A stretch of 64,000 nucleotides of DNA from Vibrio japonicus (GCF_024582835.1 NZ_CP102097.1:930001-994000); one strand, 5' to 3'. Shown: positions 18,290-27,619, counted from the stretch's first letter. The notes: generated by a model from the letters alone, not told the origin. Translations and numbers: made by a program.

Positions 18290-19267
18290 ATGATTAAACT
18301 TGCTGTGATTGGGACAAACTGGATTACCGGCCAGTTTGTTGATGCTGCAATTAAAACTGGCGAGTACCAGTTAAGCGCAGTGTATTCGCGCTCAAAAGAG
18401 AAAGCGGAAGAATTTGCTAAGGCGTATGGTACGGTAGAACTGTTTGACGATTTAACTCAGTTTGCGAAATCTGACGCATTCGACGCGGTCTATATCGCGA
18501 GCCCTAATTCACTGCATGCGCCACAAGCAATGCAGATGATGAAAGCGGGCAAGCACGTTGTGTGTGAAAAGCCAATGGCTGCGAATGAAACGCTGGCGAA
18601 ACAAATGTATCAAGTCGCAGATGAGAACAAGGTGGTGCTGTTTGAAGCGTTTATGTCGCCTCACGCACCAAACTTCAAGCTACTCAAAAGCAATTTGAGT
18701 GCAATTGGCCAAATTCGCAAAGCGTTTATTACTTACTGCCAGTATTCTTCGCGTTATCCGAAATATTTGGCAGGTGAAAATCCAAATACGTTTAACCCAG
18801 CCTTCGCGAATGGCTCGATCATGGACATCGGCTATTACTGTTTAGGGTCGGCTGTAGAACTGTTTGGTGAACCGACGTCAGTAAAGGCAGAAGCGCAGCT
18901 ATTGGATTCTGGCGTTGATGGTAGCGGCAGTGTGATTTTAGGCTACGAAGGTTTTGATGTGGTGTTACAACACTCTAAAACCAGCGACTCTTACCTTCCT
19001 AGTGAAATTCAGGGAGAAAATGGCGCACTCATGATGGAGATGATTTCAACAGCGAAGCGACTGACGAAATTTACTCGCGGTGGAACTGGTGTTGATTTGA
19101 GCGTGAAGCAAGACCCAAACCCAATGTTCTATGAAGCCCAGGCTTTCGCTCAGCAGGTAAAAACAAAACAAATCGACCAAGAGTGCAAAACGCGTTCATT
19201 AATCGTCGCTAAATTATTAACAGAAATCCGTCGCCAAACTGGTGTGGTTTTCCCAATGGATGTTTAA
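18290..19267 (+). CDS. Gfo/Idh/MocA-family oxidoreductase
   Basis: A 325-aa NAD(P)-dependent oxidoreductase. The N-terminal Rossmann fold begins KLAVIGTNWITGQF, where GTNWIT replaces the usual GxGxxA loop, and the diagnostic CEKPMA motif of the family is at about residues 92-97. The C-terminal domain carries the substrate pocket (GSIMDIGYYCLG). Substrate is probably a sugar or cyclic polyol but cannot be assigned. The ATG at 18290 is used because a longer frame would begin inside a hairpin. Confidence 0.82.
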   Translation: MIKLAVIGTNWITGQFVDAAIKTGEYQLSAVYSRSKEKAEEFAKAYGTVELFDDLTQFAKSDAFDAVYIASPNSLHAPQAMQMMKAGKHVVCEKPMAANETLAKQMYQVADENKVVLFEAFMSPHAPNFKLLKSNLSAIGQIRKAFITYCQYSSRYPKYLAGENPNTFNPAFANGSIMDIGYYCLGSAVELFGEPTSVKAEAQLLDSGVDGSGSVILGYEGFDVVLQHSKTSDSYLPSEIQGENGALMMEMISTAKRLTKFTRGGTGVDLSVKQDPNPMFYEAQAFAQQVKTKQIDQECKTRSLIVAKLLTEIRRQTGVVFPMDV

Positions 19268-19280
19268 AGAGAAAAGTACA

Positions 19281-19679
19281 ATGCAAGCTGAAGTTAAATG
19301 GATCGAAGATTTTAAATTTTTAGGTCAATCTCAGTCAGGACATTCCGTTGTCATGGACGGTAATGGTGGTGCGACTGCGCCAAGCCCGATGGAAATGGTT
19401 CTTATGGCCGCTGGTGGGTGTAGCTCTGTAGACGTTGTTGATGGTCTAAAAGAAGCTGGACAAAAAGTGTCTGCGTGTACCGCAAAACTCACCACAGAAC
19501 GCCGAGAAACGGCACCACGTATTTTTACAAAAGTGAACGTTCACTTTGAAGTATCAGGCGAAGAACTAAGCGCCGATGTGGTAGAGAAAGTCACTGCTGA
19601 CTCACTAGAGAAATATTGCTCAGTCTGCCTAATGTTAGGACAAGGTGTAGAAATGACCCATAGCTGGGAAATTATCTAA
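19281..19679 (+). CDS. OsmC/YhfA-family protein
   Basis: A 132-aa OsmC-superfamily protein resembling E. coli YhfA. The conserved thiols are in GGCSSVDVVD (about residue 46) and KYCSVCLML (about residues 113-116), the pattern of thiol-dependent peroxidases of this family. Reaction on organic hydroperoxides is inferred from the family; YhfA itself is not well characterised. Thirteen bases downstream of the oxidoreductase, thus probably co-transcribed. Confidence 0.8.
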   Translation: MQAEVKWIEDFKFLGQSQSGHSVVMDGNGGATAPSPMEMVLMAAGGCSSVDVVDGLKEAGQKVSACTAKLTTERRETAPRIFTKVNVHFEVSGEELSADVVEKVTADSLEKYCSVCLMLGQGVEMTHSWEII

Positions 19680-19702
19680 GCTTTCGGCAGTATGTATCAA
19701 GC

Positions 19703-19729
19703 CGGACTGATTAAAGTCCGGTTTTTTTT
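19703..19729 (+). terminator. Intrinsic terminator after the OsmC-type gene
   Basis: CCGGACT-GATTA-AGTCCGG stem followed by eight T residues. Confidence 0.9.
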
Positions 19730-19741
19730 CACCTGAATAAT

Positions 19742-20656
19742 GTGCTCAATTTCAATGAGACTAAGGCGAAACAAGTGAGCCAATACAAATTTACCATTTG
19801 CGGAGTCATTGCCATCCTACTTTGGAGCGGTGTTATGGGCTTTGTCCGCAATGTAACGGAACTGCTGGGCCCTGTTGGTGGTGCAGCGTTAATCTATACT
19901 GTGGCGTCACTCTTTTTGATGGCGGTGATGGGCATCCCTCAAGTCAAACGTTATCCACCTAGATATGTGGTTATCTGCGGCGGACTGTTTGTTGCGTATG
20001 AGATCTGCTTGGCGTTAGCGCTGGGTATGGCAAATTCTAGACAACAAGCGATCGAAATGCTGGTCATCAATTATTTGTGGCCTGCGTTGACAGTGTTACT
20101 CGCCGTGATGTTTAGTGCTAAGAAAACCAATCTGCTGGTTTATCCAAGCATTGTTCTCGCGTTTGTCGGAGTGGCGTGGAGCATCACCGGAGATCAGGAT
20201 TTATCATTCACCCAGATCGCAACAAACGTGGCTACCAATCCTGCCACCTATGCTATGGCATTTGTTGGCGCGTTTCTTTGGGCAATTTATTGCAATTTGA
20301 CGAAGCGAATATCGAATGGGCACAATGGCATTACGCTATTTTTTGTTATGACCGCCGTGACCCTTTGGATTAAATATGCGCTCAGCGACGAACCTAGCAT
20401 GACCTTTACTTGGGAGGCGAGTGGGCTCTTGATCATCTCCGGCATCGCGATGGGGAGCGGTTACGCGTTGTGGAACTATGCGATCATTGGCGGGAACATG
20501 GTGCTTTTGGCAACACTGTCCTACTTTACGCCTGTGCTATCAACGATTCTATCGTCGTTTATTTTGGGTATTGCGCTGACACAAAGCTTCTTGCAAGGGG
20601 TAGTCATGGTCACCATTGGCTCTCTTATGTGTTGGTGGGTGACCCGAGAAAAATAG
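19742..20656 (+). CDS. yddG: YddG-type aromatic amino acid exporter (DMT superfamily)
   Basis: A 304-aa, ten-helix drug/metabolite transporter. Blocks such as LGPVGGAALIYTVASL, FVAYEICLALALG and AIEMLVINYLWPALT match E. coli YddG, which exports phenylalanine, tyrosine, tryptophan and some analogues. The start is GTG at 19742 in the longest frame; a later start a few codons in is possible. The stop is three bases from that of the convergent L,D-transpeptidase-fold gene. Confidence 0.85.
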   Translation: MLNFNETKAKQVSQYKFTICGVIAILLWSGVMGFVRNVTELLGPVGGAALIYTVASLFLMAVMGIPQVKRYPPRYVVICGGLFVAYEICLALALGMANSRQQAIEMLVINYLWPALTVLLAVMFSAKKTNLLVYPSIVLAFVGVAWSITGDQDLSFTQIATNVATNPATYAMAFVGAFLWAIYCNLTKRISNGHNGITLFFVMTAVTLWIKYALSDEPSMTFTWEASGLLIISGIAMGSGYALWNYAIIGGNMVLLATLSYFTPVLSTILSSFILGIALTQSFLQGVVMVTIGSLMCWWVTREK

Positions 20657-20659
20657 CCG

Positions 20660-21139
20660 TTACCAATAAATCTCAATCGGAGTACCAAGGTCGATAAGTT
20701 CAATAAACTCATCCATCTCTTGATTAGTTAAAGCGATGCAACCGTCTGTCCAATCAAAGCTTTGGATAAAATTTGCCGACTTGGTCTCACCATTTTTGAG
20801 ACCATGGATTTTAATATTGCCACCGGGGTTTACGTTAAACCTACGCGCATTCTCGCGATCTTGAGCGTTAGGATAGCTAATGTTCACAGAGCGATAGTAA
20901 CGTGATTCTTCAAGTATATGATCTAAGACGTAGAGACCTTCAGGTGTACGCTGGTCGCCTTCTTTGACCTTATGACCTTTCGGCTGTTTGCCGAGTGCAA
21001 TGCGAAACTCTTTGATCACTTGATCACCATCGAGTAGGTACATTCTACGCTTGGATTTATCGACTTTAATCAGGTCCACATTCGCCCAACTAGGCAGACT
21101 TAGTAAAATAGTGAATAGCAGAGCTAACTTACGCTTCAC
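20660..21139 (-). CDS. L,D-transpeptidase-fold protein (YkuD domain, YafK-like)
   Basis: A 159-aa exported protein: signal peptide residues 1-19 (ending PSWA), then a YkuD catalytic domain. The active-site motif is IHG (His112) plus TDGCIAL, with nucleophile Cys134. The compact single-domain form is closest to YafK, which in E. coli (DpaA/LdtF) releases Braun lipoprotein from peptidoglycan rather than making cross-links. Either cross-linking or cleavage is possible. A terminator-like hairpin lies 52 bases upstream of its start. Confidence 0.82.
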   Translation of the reverse strand: MKRKLALLFTILLSLPSWANVDLIKVDKSKRRMYLLDGDQVIKEFRIALGKQPKGHKVKEGDQRTPEGLYVLDHILEESRYYRSVNISYPNAQDRENARRFNVNPGGNIKIHGLKNGETKSANFIQSFDWTDGCIALTNQEMDEFIELIDLGTPIEIYW

Positions 21140-21190
21140 AGAACAGATTCCTTCAATGGATTATTTATTGTTGTTTATCCGATTGTATCG

Positions 21191-21219
21191 AACAAAAACG
21201 ACGCCGTAGGAGGCGTCGT
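21191..21219 (-). terminator. Orphan minus-strand terminator upstream of the YkuD gene
   Basis: On the minus strand ACGACGCC-TCCTAC-GGCGTCGT is followed by TTTTTGTT. It lies upstream of the minus-strand YkuD gene with no gene before it, so it is a possible attenuator, an end for antisense transcription, or the end of a short RNA. Confidence 0.6.
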
Positions 21220-21435
21220 GAAATTAGTGTGAGCGCAATGCTAGATTCCATTTACTGTCAATGCAAGTTCTGGAAATAAGATCATAAAACTTTAACGGCT
21301 ATCATAACTGGGCAACTTGAGTTGAATAAATTGCGAGTGAGTTAACATAGAAAATCCAATAGTGTTTGTTTGCCAAAGACTTACTGCTACTTTTTTGAGC
21401 GAAAAAAGATAATAAATTTGCTTTAGGCTAGGCTG

Positions 21436-23538
21436 ATGTACTCGCGAAAATTCCTCAAAAAAATCTTAGCCGCCAGAAACCAGCGGCTTTTAGCACAGCT
21501 ACTTATTCAATATGTCGAAGAACAGCTACAGACAGATCGTATATGCATTTTCCATCAACGAAGAGAAAGCAAGCAAAGTCACATTCTATATGGAAACAGC
21601 CCATCTCATTCAATAGAACTTTTTTCTGATATCTTCTGGAATTGGGCGTCTCAGTTCGATATGTCTGATGGATTGATCCCAATGGTATCGAATACAGACC
21701 ATGAGAACGCTTTCGAACAAAGGGGTGAAACGAGCTATTTGTTCGTTCTTGATCATCACCCAGAAATAAGGACGTGTATGGTGGTTGAACATGTCGCAAT
21801 AGGATTGAACGAAGAAGTAACGCAGCGTATTGAAATCGAAGTATTGCAAATGTTTGCTGCCCGTTGGCAGTGTGTACGCGCAGAATCAGAAGTCGCTAAG
21901 CAGTTTAGGGAAAGAGACAGCAAAGAAGCGCAATATCTTGATGTTATTAAACAGCGTGAGCATTTTATTGATCATATGAGGCGGGTTCAGCAAGCCGCGC
22001 TTGAGATTGCCAATCCCTATGATCTGGATGACTTCTACCGTATGGCCGTTGAAACTGTGCGTAACAAGTTAGGATTTGACCGTGCGGCTTTCATGCTACT
22101 CGACATCAAAAAACGCTGTTTTAGCGGAACTTATGGTACGGATGAATTGGGTAACACAGTCAGTGAACACCAGACTCAGTATGACCTTCACCAGCTGGAT
22201 TCTAAGTATGTAGATGCACTTTTGGAAGGGCAAACACACCTGCTAATCGAGGAGGATGCGCCTTTATATACAGCAGGGGTCGTTGTTGGTCAGGGGTGGA
22301 ATGGAATGCTCATTCTTCGTAATGGCGAAGAGATCATCGGTTGGCTAGCACTTGATAATTACATTTACCGTGAGCCTGTTACAGCCTATCAAAAACAGAT
22401 GCTTGAGGCATTTGGTGCTCTGCTATCTCAAATTTATATCCGTAAAAGACAGGAACAGAATGTCCGCATGCTTCACGCAAGTATGGTGGAACTCTCGCGC
22501 TGTATGACCGTCAGTGATGTGTGTAAATCGGCGGTGACGTTTGCGATTACAAAGTTGGGCATTGATCGTTTCGCTGTTTTCTTAACCGATGAAAATTGTA
22601 CCTACATGCAAGGCACGTGGGGAACAGATGTAGAGGGTAACGTTGTTGATGAATCTTACTACCACTGTGAAACCGTAAATTGTGATATCGTGAATGCGGC
22701 GCGGATCAATCCCAATGATGTGGTTTTTGAAGAATCTGTATCCATTTATCACGACTTTCATGTGGTTGGGTTTGGATGGACAGCGATGACATTATTAGTC
22801 GATCAAAATGGTATGCCTATCGCCTTTATTGCTGCTGATAATCTTTTAAAGCGCACCCCGCTGACACTTCAACTTCGAGAAGTTATTCGTATGTTTGCTT
22901 CGAACATTACCGAGGTACTTCTTCGCGTAACAGCGCAAGAGGCGATACACGAGCTCAATGAACACCTTGAGCGCGAAGTGAAAATCCGTACTCATGAGCT
23001 GCAAAAAGCGAACGAACGGTTAGAACTAATGGCGAAAATGGACCCGCTAACCCGACTGGGTAATAGACGAATGTTCGAAGCGCTTCTCGAAGATGTGTGT
23101 CTAGAATCTCAGAGCCGGAGCTATCACTACGGTTTAATTTTGGTGGATCTTGACCATTTTGGCTTATACAACAACCATTATGGACACATGCAAGGCGATA
23201 TTGCTCTAATGCGTGTCGGAAGTATCTTGCAGAATTATACGCAATCGGAGAGTGAAGTTTTTTGCCGGATAGGGGGCGAGGAATTTGCGCTATTGGTGTC
23301 AAATCAGGACGAATCCAGCGTAGCCCAGCTAGCTGAAAGCGTCAGGCGAAGCATTGAAAATGAAAAAATCCCTCATAAGTTGAACACTAGCAGTACGTAT
23401 TTGACCGCTTCTGTTGGGTATGCAGTGAAAGCTCTGGAGCGGGAAAGCTTCAACTTTGACGATCTTTATGAAGAGGCTGACAAGGCGCTCTACAAGGCCA
23501 AAGAAAATGGCCGTAATAGTGTAGTGGGAGCAGCGTGA
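21436..23538 (+). CDS. Two-GAF diguanylate cyclase (GGEEF)
   Basis: A 700-aa cytoplasmic signalling protein without membrane segments. Residues ~1-160 form an unassigned N-terminal domain, ~190-330 and ~345-490 are GAF-like sensory domains, ~490-530 a coiled linker, and ~535-700 a GGDEF domain. The active loop is GGEEF at residues 613-617, so it should make cyclic-di-GMP from GTP. The product-inhibition I-site RxxD is replaced by SESE at 604-607, so feedback inhibition at that site is not expected. Ligands of the GAF domains are unknown. Transcribed alone. Confidence 0.9.
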   Translation: MYSRKFLKKILAARNQRLLAQLLIQYVEEQLQTDRICIFHQRRESKQSHILYGNSPSHSIELFSDIFWNWASQFDMSDGLIPMVSNTDHENAFEQRGETSYLFVLDHHPEIRTCMVVEHVAIGLNEEVTQRIEIEVLQMFAARWQCVRAESEVAKQFRERDSKEAQYLDVIKQREHFIDHMRRVQQAALEIANPYDLDDFYRMAVETVRNKLGFDRAAFMLLDIKKRCFSGTYGTDELGNTVSEHQTQYDLHQLDSKYVDALLEGQTHLLIEEDAPLYTAGVVVGQGWNGMLILRNGEEIIGWLALDNYIYREPVTAYQKQMLEAFGALLSQIYIRKRQEQNVRMLHASMVELSRCMTVSDVCKSAVTFAITKLGIDRFAVFLTDENCTYMQGTWGTDVEGNVVDESYYHCETVNCDIVNAARINPNDVVFEESVSIYHDFHVVGFGWTAMTLLVDQNGMPIAFIAADNLLKRTPLTLQLREVIRMFASNITEVLLRVTAQEAIHELNEHLEREVKIRTHELQKANERLELMAKMDPLTRLGNRRMFEALLEDVCLESQSRSYHYGLILVDLDHFGLYNNHYGHMQGDIALMRVGSILQNYTQSESEVFCRIGGEEFALLVSNQDESSVAQLAESVRRSIENEKIPHKLNTSSTYLTASVGYAVKALERESFNFDDLYEEADKALYKAKENGRNSVVGAA

Positions 23539-23561
23539 CTGATGGGGTTGGAAGGATGAAT

Positions 23562-23600
23562 CGAAAAAAAAGGCCATTCTAGGGGGATTGAACGGCCTTT
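23562..23600 (-). terminator. Terminator of the nanE transcript
   Basis: On the minus strand AAAGGCC and GGCCTTT pair over an 18-base loop, followed by TTTTT. It lies past the decayed nagA remnant downstream of nanE, as if it once ended a nanE-nagA operon. Confidence 0.6.
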
Positions 23601-23621
23601 CAGGAGTTCTAGGCTTGGCAC

Positions 23622-23890
23622 CTAGTTATTGTATAGGGTTCTGTCGACTTGTTCTGGCGCTAATGTAATGAAGTTGACTCCATTATTTAGCCAACGGCCT
23701 TCTAAATGAATCCTTAATAAACCAACGACTTTCTGCTCTATGCCTTGCCGAGATCGTTCAAATCAATATGAGGACTGAGTAGGTCGATGGGATAACTTCA
23801 ATGATTCCAGTGTGATAAAACACCAAGGTGTGTTGCTTTAAATAGCGTTTACCGTCAAACAATGTGTTTGGGGTAATGGCTTTAACATGA
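23622..23890 (-). pseudogene. Decayed nagA remnant (N-acetylglucosamine-6-phosphate deacetylase)
   Basis: Downstream of nanE the minus strand keeps two protein-like fragments in different frames. The first, [20 protein letters not shown], resembles the NagA N terminus. The second contains LLRIHLEGRWLN and FITLAPEQVDRTL, matching the NagA blocks GLHLEGPWLN and VTLAPE, which in an intact NagA lie far apart with metal-site residues between them. Large internal deletions and a frame change show a dead gene. It directly overlaps the nanE end, the order expected for an amino-sugar operon. Assignment is by recalled family motifs, not a search. Confidence 0.65.
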
Positions 23891-24601
23891 GGCTTTTCTT
23901 CTCACTTCTGGCTTTTTTTCCACGTCAGCAACAGCATCAAGATACCAAGAGGTTGCCACCTCGAGGCGTGTTAATGCAGATCCAACGGTCACAGAGAGTG
24001 CTCCTGCTTCAATCGCTTGTTTACATAGTTCTGGAGAATTGAATCTACCTTCAGCCATAGTGAGGTAGCCTGCTTGAGCAAATGCAGTCACGAGGGCCAA
24101 ATCTGGCTCTTCTGGTACGGACGCGCCAGTGTAACCAGAAAGTGTTGAGCCAATCAATTCAATACCTTGCGAGTGAGCCCAAAAACCGTCCGCAAACTCT
24201 GCGCAATCGGCCATACCAATACAACTTGATTGAGCGATAGCCTCTGCGATCGCTTGTCGACTTTCTGGTCTTACGCGATCAGTCGCATCAAATGCGATAA
24301 CAGCCGCACCAGCAGCTTCTAGTGCTTTTACATCATCAACAAATGGGGTGATACGTACGGGGCTGTCAGGTAAGTCTCTTTTTACAATACCAATGATTGG
24401 GATCGAAACGGCTTTAGCGACAGCGTCGACTCGCTCGACACTTTCAATTCTTAATGCGGGAGCACCTGCCATTTCAGCGGCTTTCGCCATAGCGACGACA
24501 AATTCAGTGGTATCTAGTGGGCTTCCTTCAACTGGTTGAATCGAAACGACAATAGTATTGGCCAACGTTTTGGCAATCTCAGTGATATCCCAGCTCTTCA
24601 T
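23882..24601 (-). CDS. nanE: NanE, N-acylglucosamine-6-phosphate 2-epimerase
   Basis: A 239-aa TIM-barrel enzyme converting N-acetylmannosamine-6-phosphate to N-acetylglucosamine-6-phosphate. Family blocks: [14 protein letters not shown] at the first strand, [29 protein letters not shown] and the phosphate-site [17 protein letters not shown] at 24601 is chosen because AGAGG is 7 bases upstream; the longer frame from 24652 adds 17 basic residues without a ribosome site. Divergent from the PTS gene. With nagA dead next door, deacetylation would rely on a copy elsewhere. Confidence 0.9.
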   Translation of the reverse strand: MKSWDITEIAKTLANTIVVSIQPVEGSPLDTTEFVVAMAKAAEMAGAPALRIESVERVDAVAKAVSIPIIGIVKRDLPDSPVRITPFVDDVKALEAAGAAVIAFDATDRVRPESRQAIAEAIAQSSCIGMADCAEFADGFWAHSQGIELIGSTLSGYTGASVPEEPDLALVTAFAQAGYLTMAEGRFNSPELCKQAIEAGALSVTVGSALTRLEVATSWYLDAVADVEKKPEVRRKASC

Positions 24602-24652
24602 TATTTGCCTCTTTAAATAATTCTTTTGGTCAGAATTTGTTTTACATCGCAA

Positions 24653-24829
24653 TCATACTAATGAAAAACTTTTTTATCCATAATGAAGAAAATATTTTTT
24701 ATTTAGATCACAAATTTTCTTCGTGCCGTTTGAAGGAAATTTTTATTGAGCTAATAATTAACTTGTTTAAAGGAAGCTGCTGAGCGGTTTTCTATGCAAG
24801 ATTAGTAACTAAAAGGGTTTGGATGGCAG
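24653..24829. promoter_or_regulatory. Divergent nanE / PTS control region
   Basis: Very AT-rich, with repeated TGAA/TTTT arms (around 24660-24700) of the kind bound by RpiR/NanR-type repressors, and TTTAGATCACAAA (24702-24714), a CRP half-site. Both sites are by-eye matches. The RpiR gene 3' of the PTS gene is the natural candidate regulator. Confidence 0.4.
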
Positions 24830-26437
24830 ATGAACGGTATCTTTTCTGTATTACAAAAAATCGGTAGGGCATTTATGTTGCCTATTGCCGTATTACCGAT
24901 GGCGGGGATCTTATTAGGCGTTGGTGGTGCATTTACCAGTGGACCCCTGATTGAAACCTACAATTTGACTTTCCTTGCACCGGGAACGATTGCCAATCAG
25001 TTCTTGGTGCTTTGCTTTAAGGCGGGTCTATTTGTGTTTGTAAACTTGCCACTGTTATTCGCTATTGGTGTTGCCATTGGTATGGCAAACAATAACAAAG
25101 AAACGGCGGCTCTTTCGGCCGTACTTGGTTTCTTGTTATTCCATACTGTTATCGGAGCTGTGCTGGGTTTCCAAGGATTTTCACCGGAAACGACCAATGT
25201 TGAAGCTTTGATTGCGGCTGGTGCCAATGCGGATGAGGCAGTGGGTTTGGCTTCTCTCTATACAAAAGAGCTCGGTATCTTTACCCTACAAACTGGCGTA
25301 TTTGGTGGTATTACATGTGGCCTATTGTCTGCATTTATCACGAACCGTTTCTCCAATGTGACGCTGCCTGATTACTTGGCATTCTTTAGCGGTAACCGCT
25401 TAGTGCCAGTCATGACAATGCTGTTTTTTATCCCATTAGCATTTTTGTTCCCAATCATTTGGCCACCAATTTTCAAATCTATTGTTTTTGCAGGTGAAGC
25501 CTTCTCAGCAATGGGTTACATCGGTACGTTCTTCTATGGTTCATTGATGCGTCTACTGAACGTATTTGGTCTGCATCATGCGATTTATCCACTGTTCTGG
25601 TACACCGAGCTAGGTGGCGTGCAAGAAGTGGCGGGTGACATTGTCGCTGGTGGTCAAAAGATTTTCTTCGCTCAATTAGCTGATCCGTCAACGGTTCATT
25701 TTAGCTCTGAAGCAACTCGTACAATGACTGGTGGTTTCTTACCAATGATGTTTGGTCTACCAGCGGCGGCACTTGCAATGTACCGCTGCGCGGATGACAA
25801 GAACAAAGCCAAAGTAAAAGGTATCCTGTTCTCAGCAGCATTAACATCATTCTTAACTGGTATAACGGAACCATTAGAATTTACCTTCTTGTTTATTGCT
25901 CCAGTATTGTATGCAGTGCATGCAGTATTAGAAGGTGTCGCTTACATGTTAATGCACATGCTAGATGTAGCGGTAGGTATTACCTTCTCACGCGGTATTA
26001 TCGACTTTACTTTCTTTGGCCTGTTGCAAGGTACAGCTAAGACATCGTATCAATGGATTCTGATTCTTGGCCCGTTCTACTCAGTGATTTACTACTTTGT
26101 GTTCAGCTATATGATTCGTAAGTTCAATTACTCAACACCAGGTCGTAACGATGCTGAAAGCAAACTTTACACTCGTAAAGATTACAATGGCAAAGAGAGC
26201 GTGCTCATTGATGAAATCGTGGCAAACTTAGGGGGCCAAGAAAACATTACGTCGATTGACGCATGTATTACGCGCCTACGTATTACGGTCAAAGATAGTG
26301 AGTTGCCCGCAAGTGATGAGGTTTGGAAGTCACTCGGTGCTAAAGGTGTGATTCGTTCCGGCAATGGTATTCAGCTGATTTACGGTACACAAGCTGAAAC
26401 TTACAAGAATCAGATAATTGAAAAATATCCTTTATAA
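24830..26437 (+). CDS. PTS EIIBC sugar transporter, glucose/N-acetylglucosamine family
   Basis: A 535-aa membrane permease with EIIC (residues ~1-410, about ten helices, including the GITEPLEF substrate motif) and a C-terminal EIIB domain (~455-535) whose phosphorylated cysteine is Cys479 in IDACITRLR. No EIIA domain is fused, so phosphate must come from a separate EIIA such as Crr. Subfamily alone suggests glucose or N-acetylglucosamine, but pairing with nanE and an RpiR regulator suggests N-acetylmannosamine or a related amino sugar. Substrate is therefore an inference. Confidence 0.88.
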   Translation: MNGIFSVLQKIGRAFMLPIAVLPMAGILLGVGGAFTSGPLIETYNLTFLAPGTIANQFLVLCFKAGLFVFVNLPLLFAIGVAIGMANNNKETAALSAVLGFLLFHTVIGAVLGFQGFSPETTNVEALIAAGANADEAVGLASLYTKELGIFTLQTGVFGGITCGLLSAFITNRFSNVTLPDYLAFFSGNRLVPVMTMLFFIPLAFLFPIIWPPIFKSIVFAGEAFSAMGYIGTFFYGSLMRLLNVFGLHHAIYPLFWYTELGGVQEVAGDIVAGGQKIFFAQLADPSTVHFSSEATRTMTGGFLPMMFGLPAAALAMYRCADDKNKAKVKGILFSAALTSFLTGITEPLEFTFLFIAPVLYAVHAVLEGVAYMLMHMLDVAVGITFSRGIIDFTFFGLLQGTAKTSYQWILILGPFYSVIYYFVFSYMIRKFNYSTPGRNDAESKLYTRKDYNGKESVLIDEIVANLGGQENITSIDACITRLRITVKDSELPASDEVWKSLGAKGVIRSGNGIQLIYGTQAETYKNQIIEKYPL

Positions 26438-26453
26438 CAAATGATTGAGAGTA

Positions 26454-26484
26454 GAACCCAGCACCAGCTGGGTTCTTGTTCTTT
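26454..26484 (+). terminator. Terminator between the PTS gene and the RpiR gene
   Basis: GAACCCAGC-ACCA-GCTGGGTTC is a perfect 9-bp stem followed by TTGTTCTTT. It excludes the longest RpiR frame, which would start before it. Confidence 0.85.
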
Positions 26485-26530
26485 CAAATTGAGTTATACT
26501 CGCAGCGTTAATTTTGGAATCAAGAGCACT

Positions 26531-27379
26531 ATGAACGCACCATCTCAAGTTAATCTCCTCTCTCGTCTCCGTTATGGGATGGAAGGTTTCAGCCCTAAAT
26601 TAAAGAAAGTGGCTGATTTTATTGTATCTAACGCTGATAGCGCTCAATACCTAACCATTACTGAGCTGGCAAGAGAAACAATGACAAGTGAAGCGACGGT
26701 GATTCGCTTGTGCAGAGACTTAGGTTTTAAAGGCTATTCGGATTTTCGTATGGCGTTGGCGATTGAAATTAGCCAACCGAAGGCCGTGAAAACAAGTGAT
26801 GCGCCAAAAGAAGAGGGTGATCGAGTTGATAGTGCGACTCAAAGCGCGATTACCAGTTTGCAGGACACCAGTGCTTTGATTGACCGTAAGCAGATTGATC
26901 GCATTTGTAAGATGATTCATGAGGCTGACAACATTCATTGTGTGGGTGTTGGTGCATCGAGCATAGTTGGTCGTTATTTATCGTTCCGCTTAACGCGTAT
27001 TGGTAAGAACTCAACGATGTTTGAAGATACCCACATTGCTGCAATGCGCGCGATTAAATCTAAACCAAACTATTTGTGGTTTGCCATCTCAAGCTCAGGG
27101 TCAACTAAAGATGTGGTTTACGCTGCGACAAGAGCAAAGAGCCAACAATCTCCTGTGGTGAGTTTAACTAATATTCGCCACAGCCCATTGTCGGTTACCT
27201 CTGATGAAGTATTGGTAGCAGCAAGGCCAGAAGGTCCATTAACCGGTGGTGCGTTTGCTTCGAAAGTGAGTGCATTGCTATTGGTGGATATTTTGATTAA
27301 TCAGCTGGTGGCGGAGTATGAAGAGTACGCCGAGTCCGTTAAAGATACTGCTGAAGTCACTATGGCCTTCATGGTGTAA
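26531..27379 (+). CDS. RpiR/MurR-family regulator with SIS domain
   Basis: A 282-aa regulator: N-terminal helix-turn-helix (residues ~1-77; TITELARETMTSEATVIRLC) and a SIS sugar-phosphate-binding domain (~115-260; VGVGASSIVGRYLSFRL and AISSSGSTKDVV). The ATG at 26531 is used because a strong terminator lies inside the longer frame; TTATACT at 26494-26500 could be its own -10 element. It probably senses an amino-sugar phosphate and controls nanE and the PTS gene. Confidence 0.86.
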   Translation: MNAPSQVNLLSRLRYGMEGFSPKLKKVADFIVSNADSAQYLTITELARETMTSEATVIRLCRDLGFKGYSDFRMALAIEISQPKAVKTSDAPKEEGDRVDSATQSAITSLQDTSALIDRKQIDRICKMIHEADNIHCVGVGASSIVGRYLSFRLTRIGKNSTMFEDTHIAAMRAIKSKPNYLWFAISSSGSTKDVVYAATRAKSQQSPVVSLTNIRHSPLSVTSDEVLVAARPEGPLTGGAFASKVSALLLVDILINQLVAEYEEYAESVKDTAEVTMAFMV

Positions 27380-27413
27380 CTTCAACCTTATTTTGACTTA
27401 CAGCATAACAAGA

Positions 27414-27440
27414 AAGAGGCACTTGATTAGGGTGCCTCTT
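27414..27440. terminator. Bidirectional terminator between rpiR-type gene and small ORF
   Basis: AAGAGGCAC and GTGCCTCTT form a perfect 9-bp stem; the minus-strand copy continues TTTCTTGTT. It serves convergent genes on both sides. Confidence 0.7.
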
Positions 27441-27451
27441 CTCATATAACG

Positions 27452-27619
27452 CTAGGGTGTGATAGAAAAAATATCCTTTGTAGAAACTCCTGTCCCCTTG
27501 AAGGCTTCGATGGCTGCTTTGCGGCTACTTGCCGTCACTTCAAATTTAGCCATGTTCGCGCCATCAAAATAGAGGATTATGTATTGGCGATCTTGCTCGT
27601 ATTTCTCAACAGCCGACAT
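27452..27619 (-). CDS. Small protein of unknown function (55 aa)
   Basis: Starts MSAVEKYEQDRQYIILYFDG and is soluble with a beta-then-helix layout. The ATG at 27619 is preferred: the six codons before it in the longer frame spell the ribosome site AAAGGAGGGCGG. Thirty-five bases downstream of batD on the same strand, so it may be the last gene of the Bat operon. No family recognised. Confidence 0.55.
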   Translation of the reverse strand: MSAVEKYEQDRQYIILYFDGANMAKFEVTASSRKAAIEAFKGTGVSTKDIFSITP

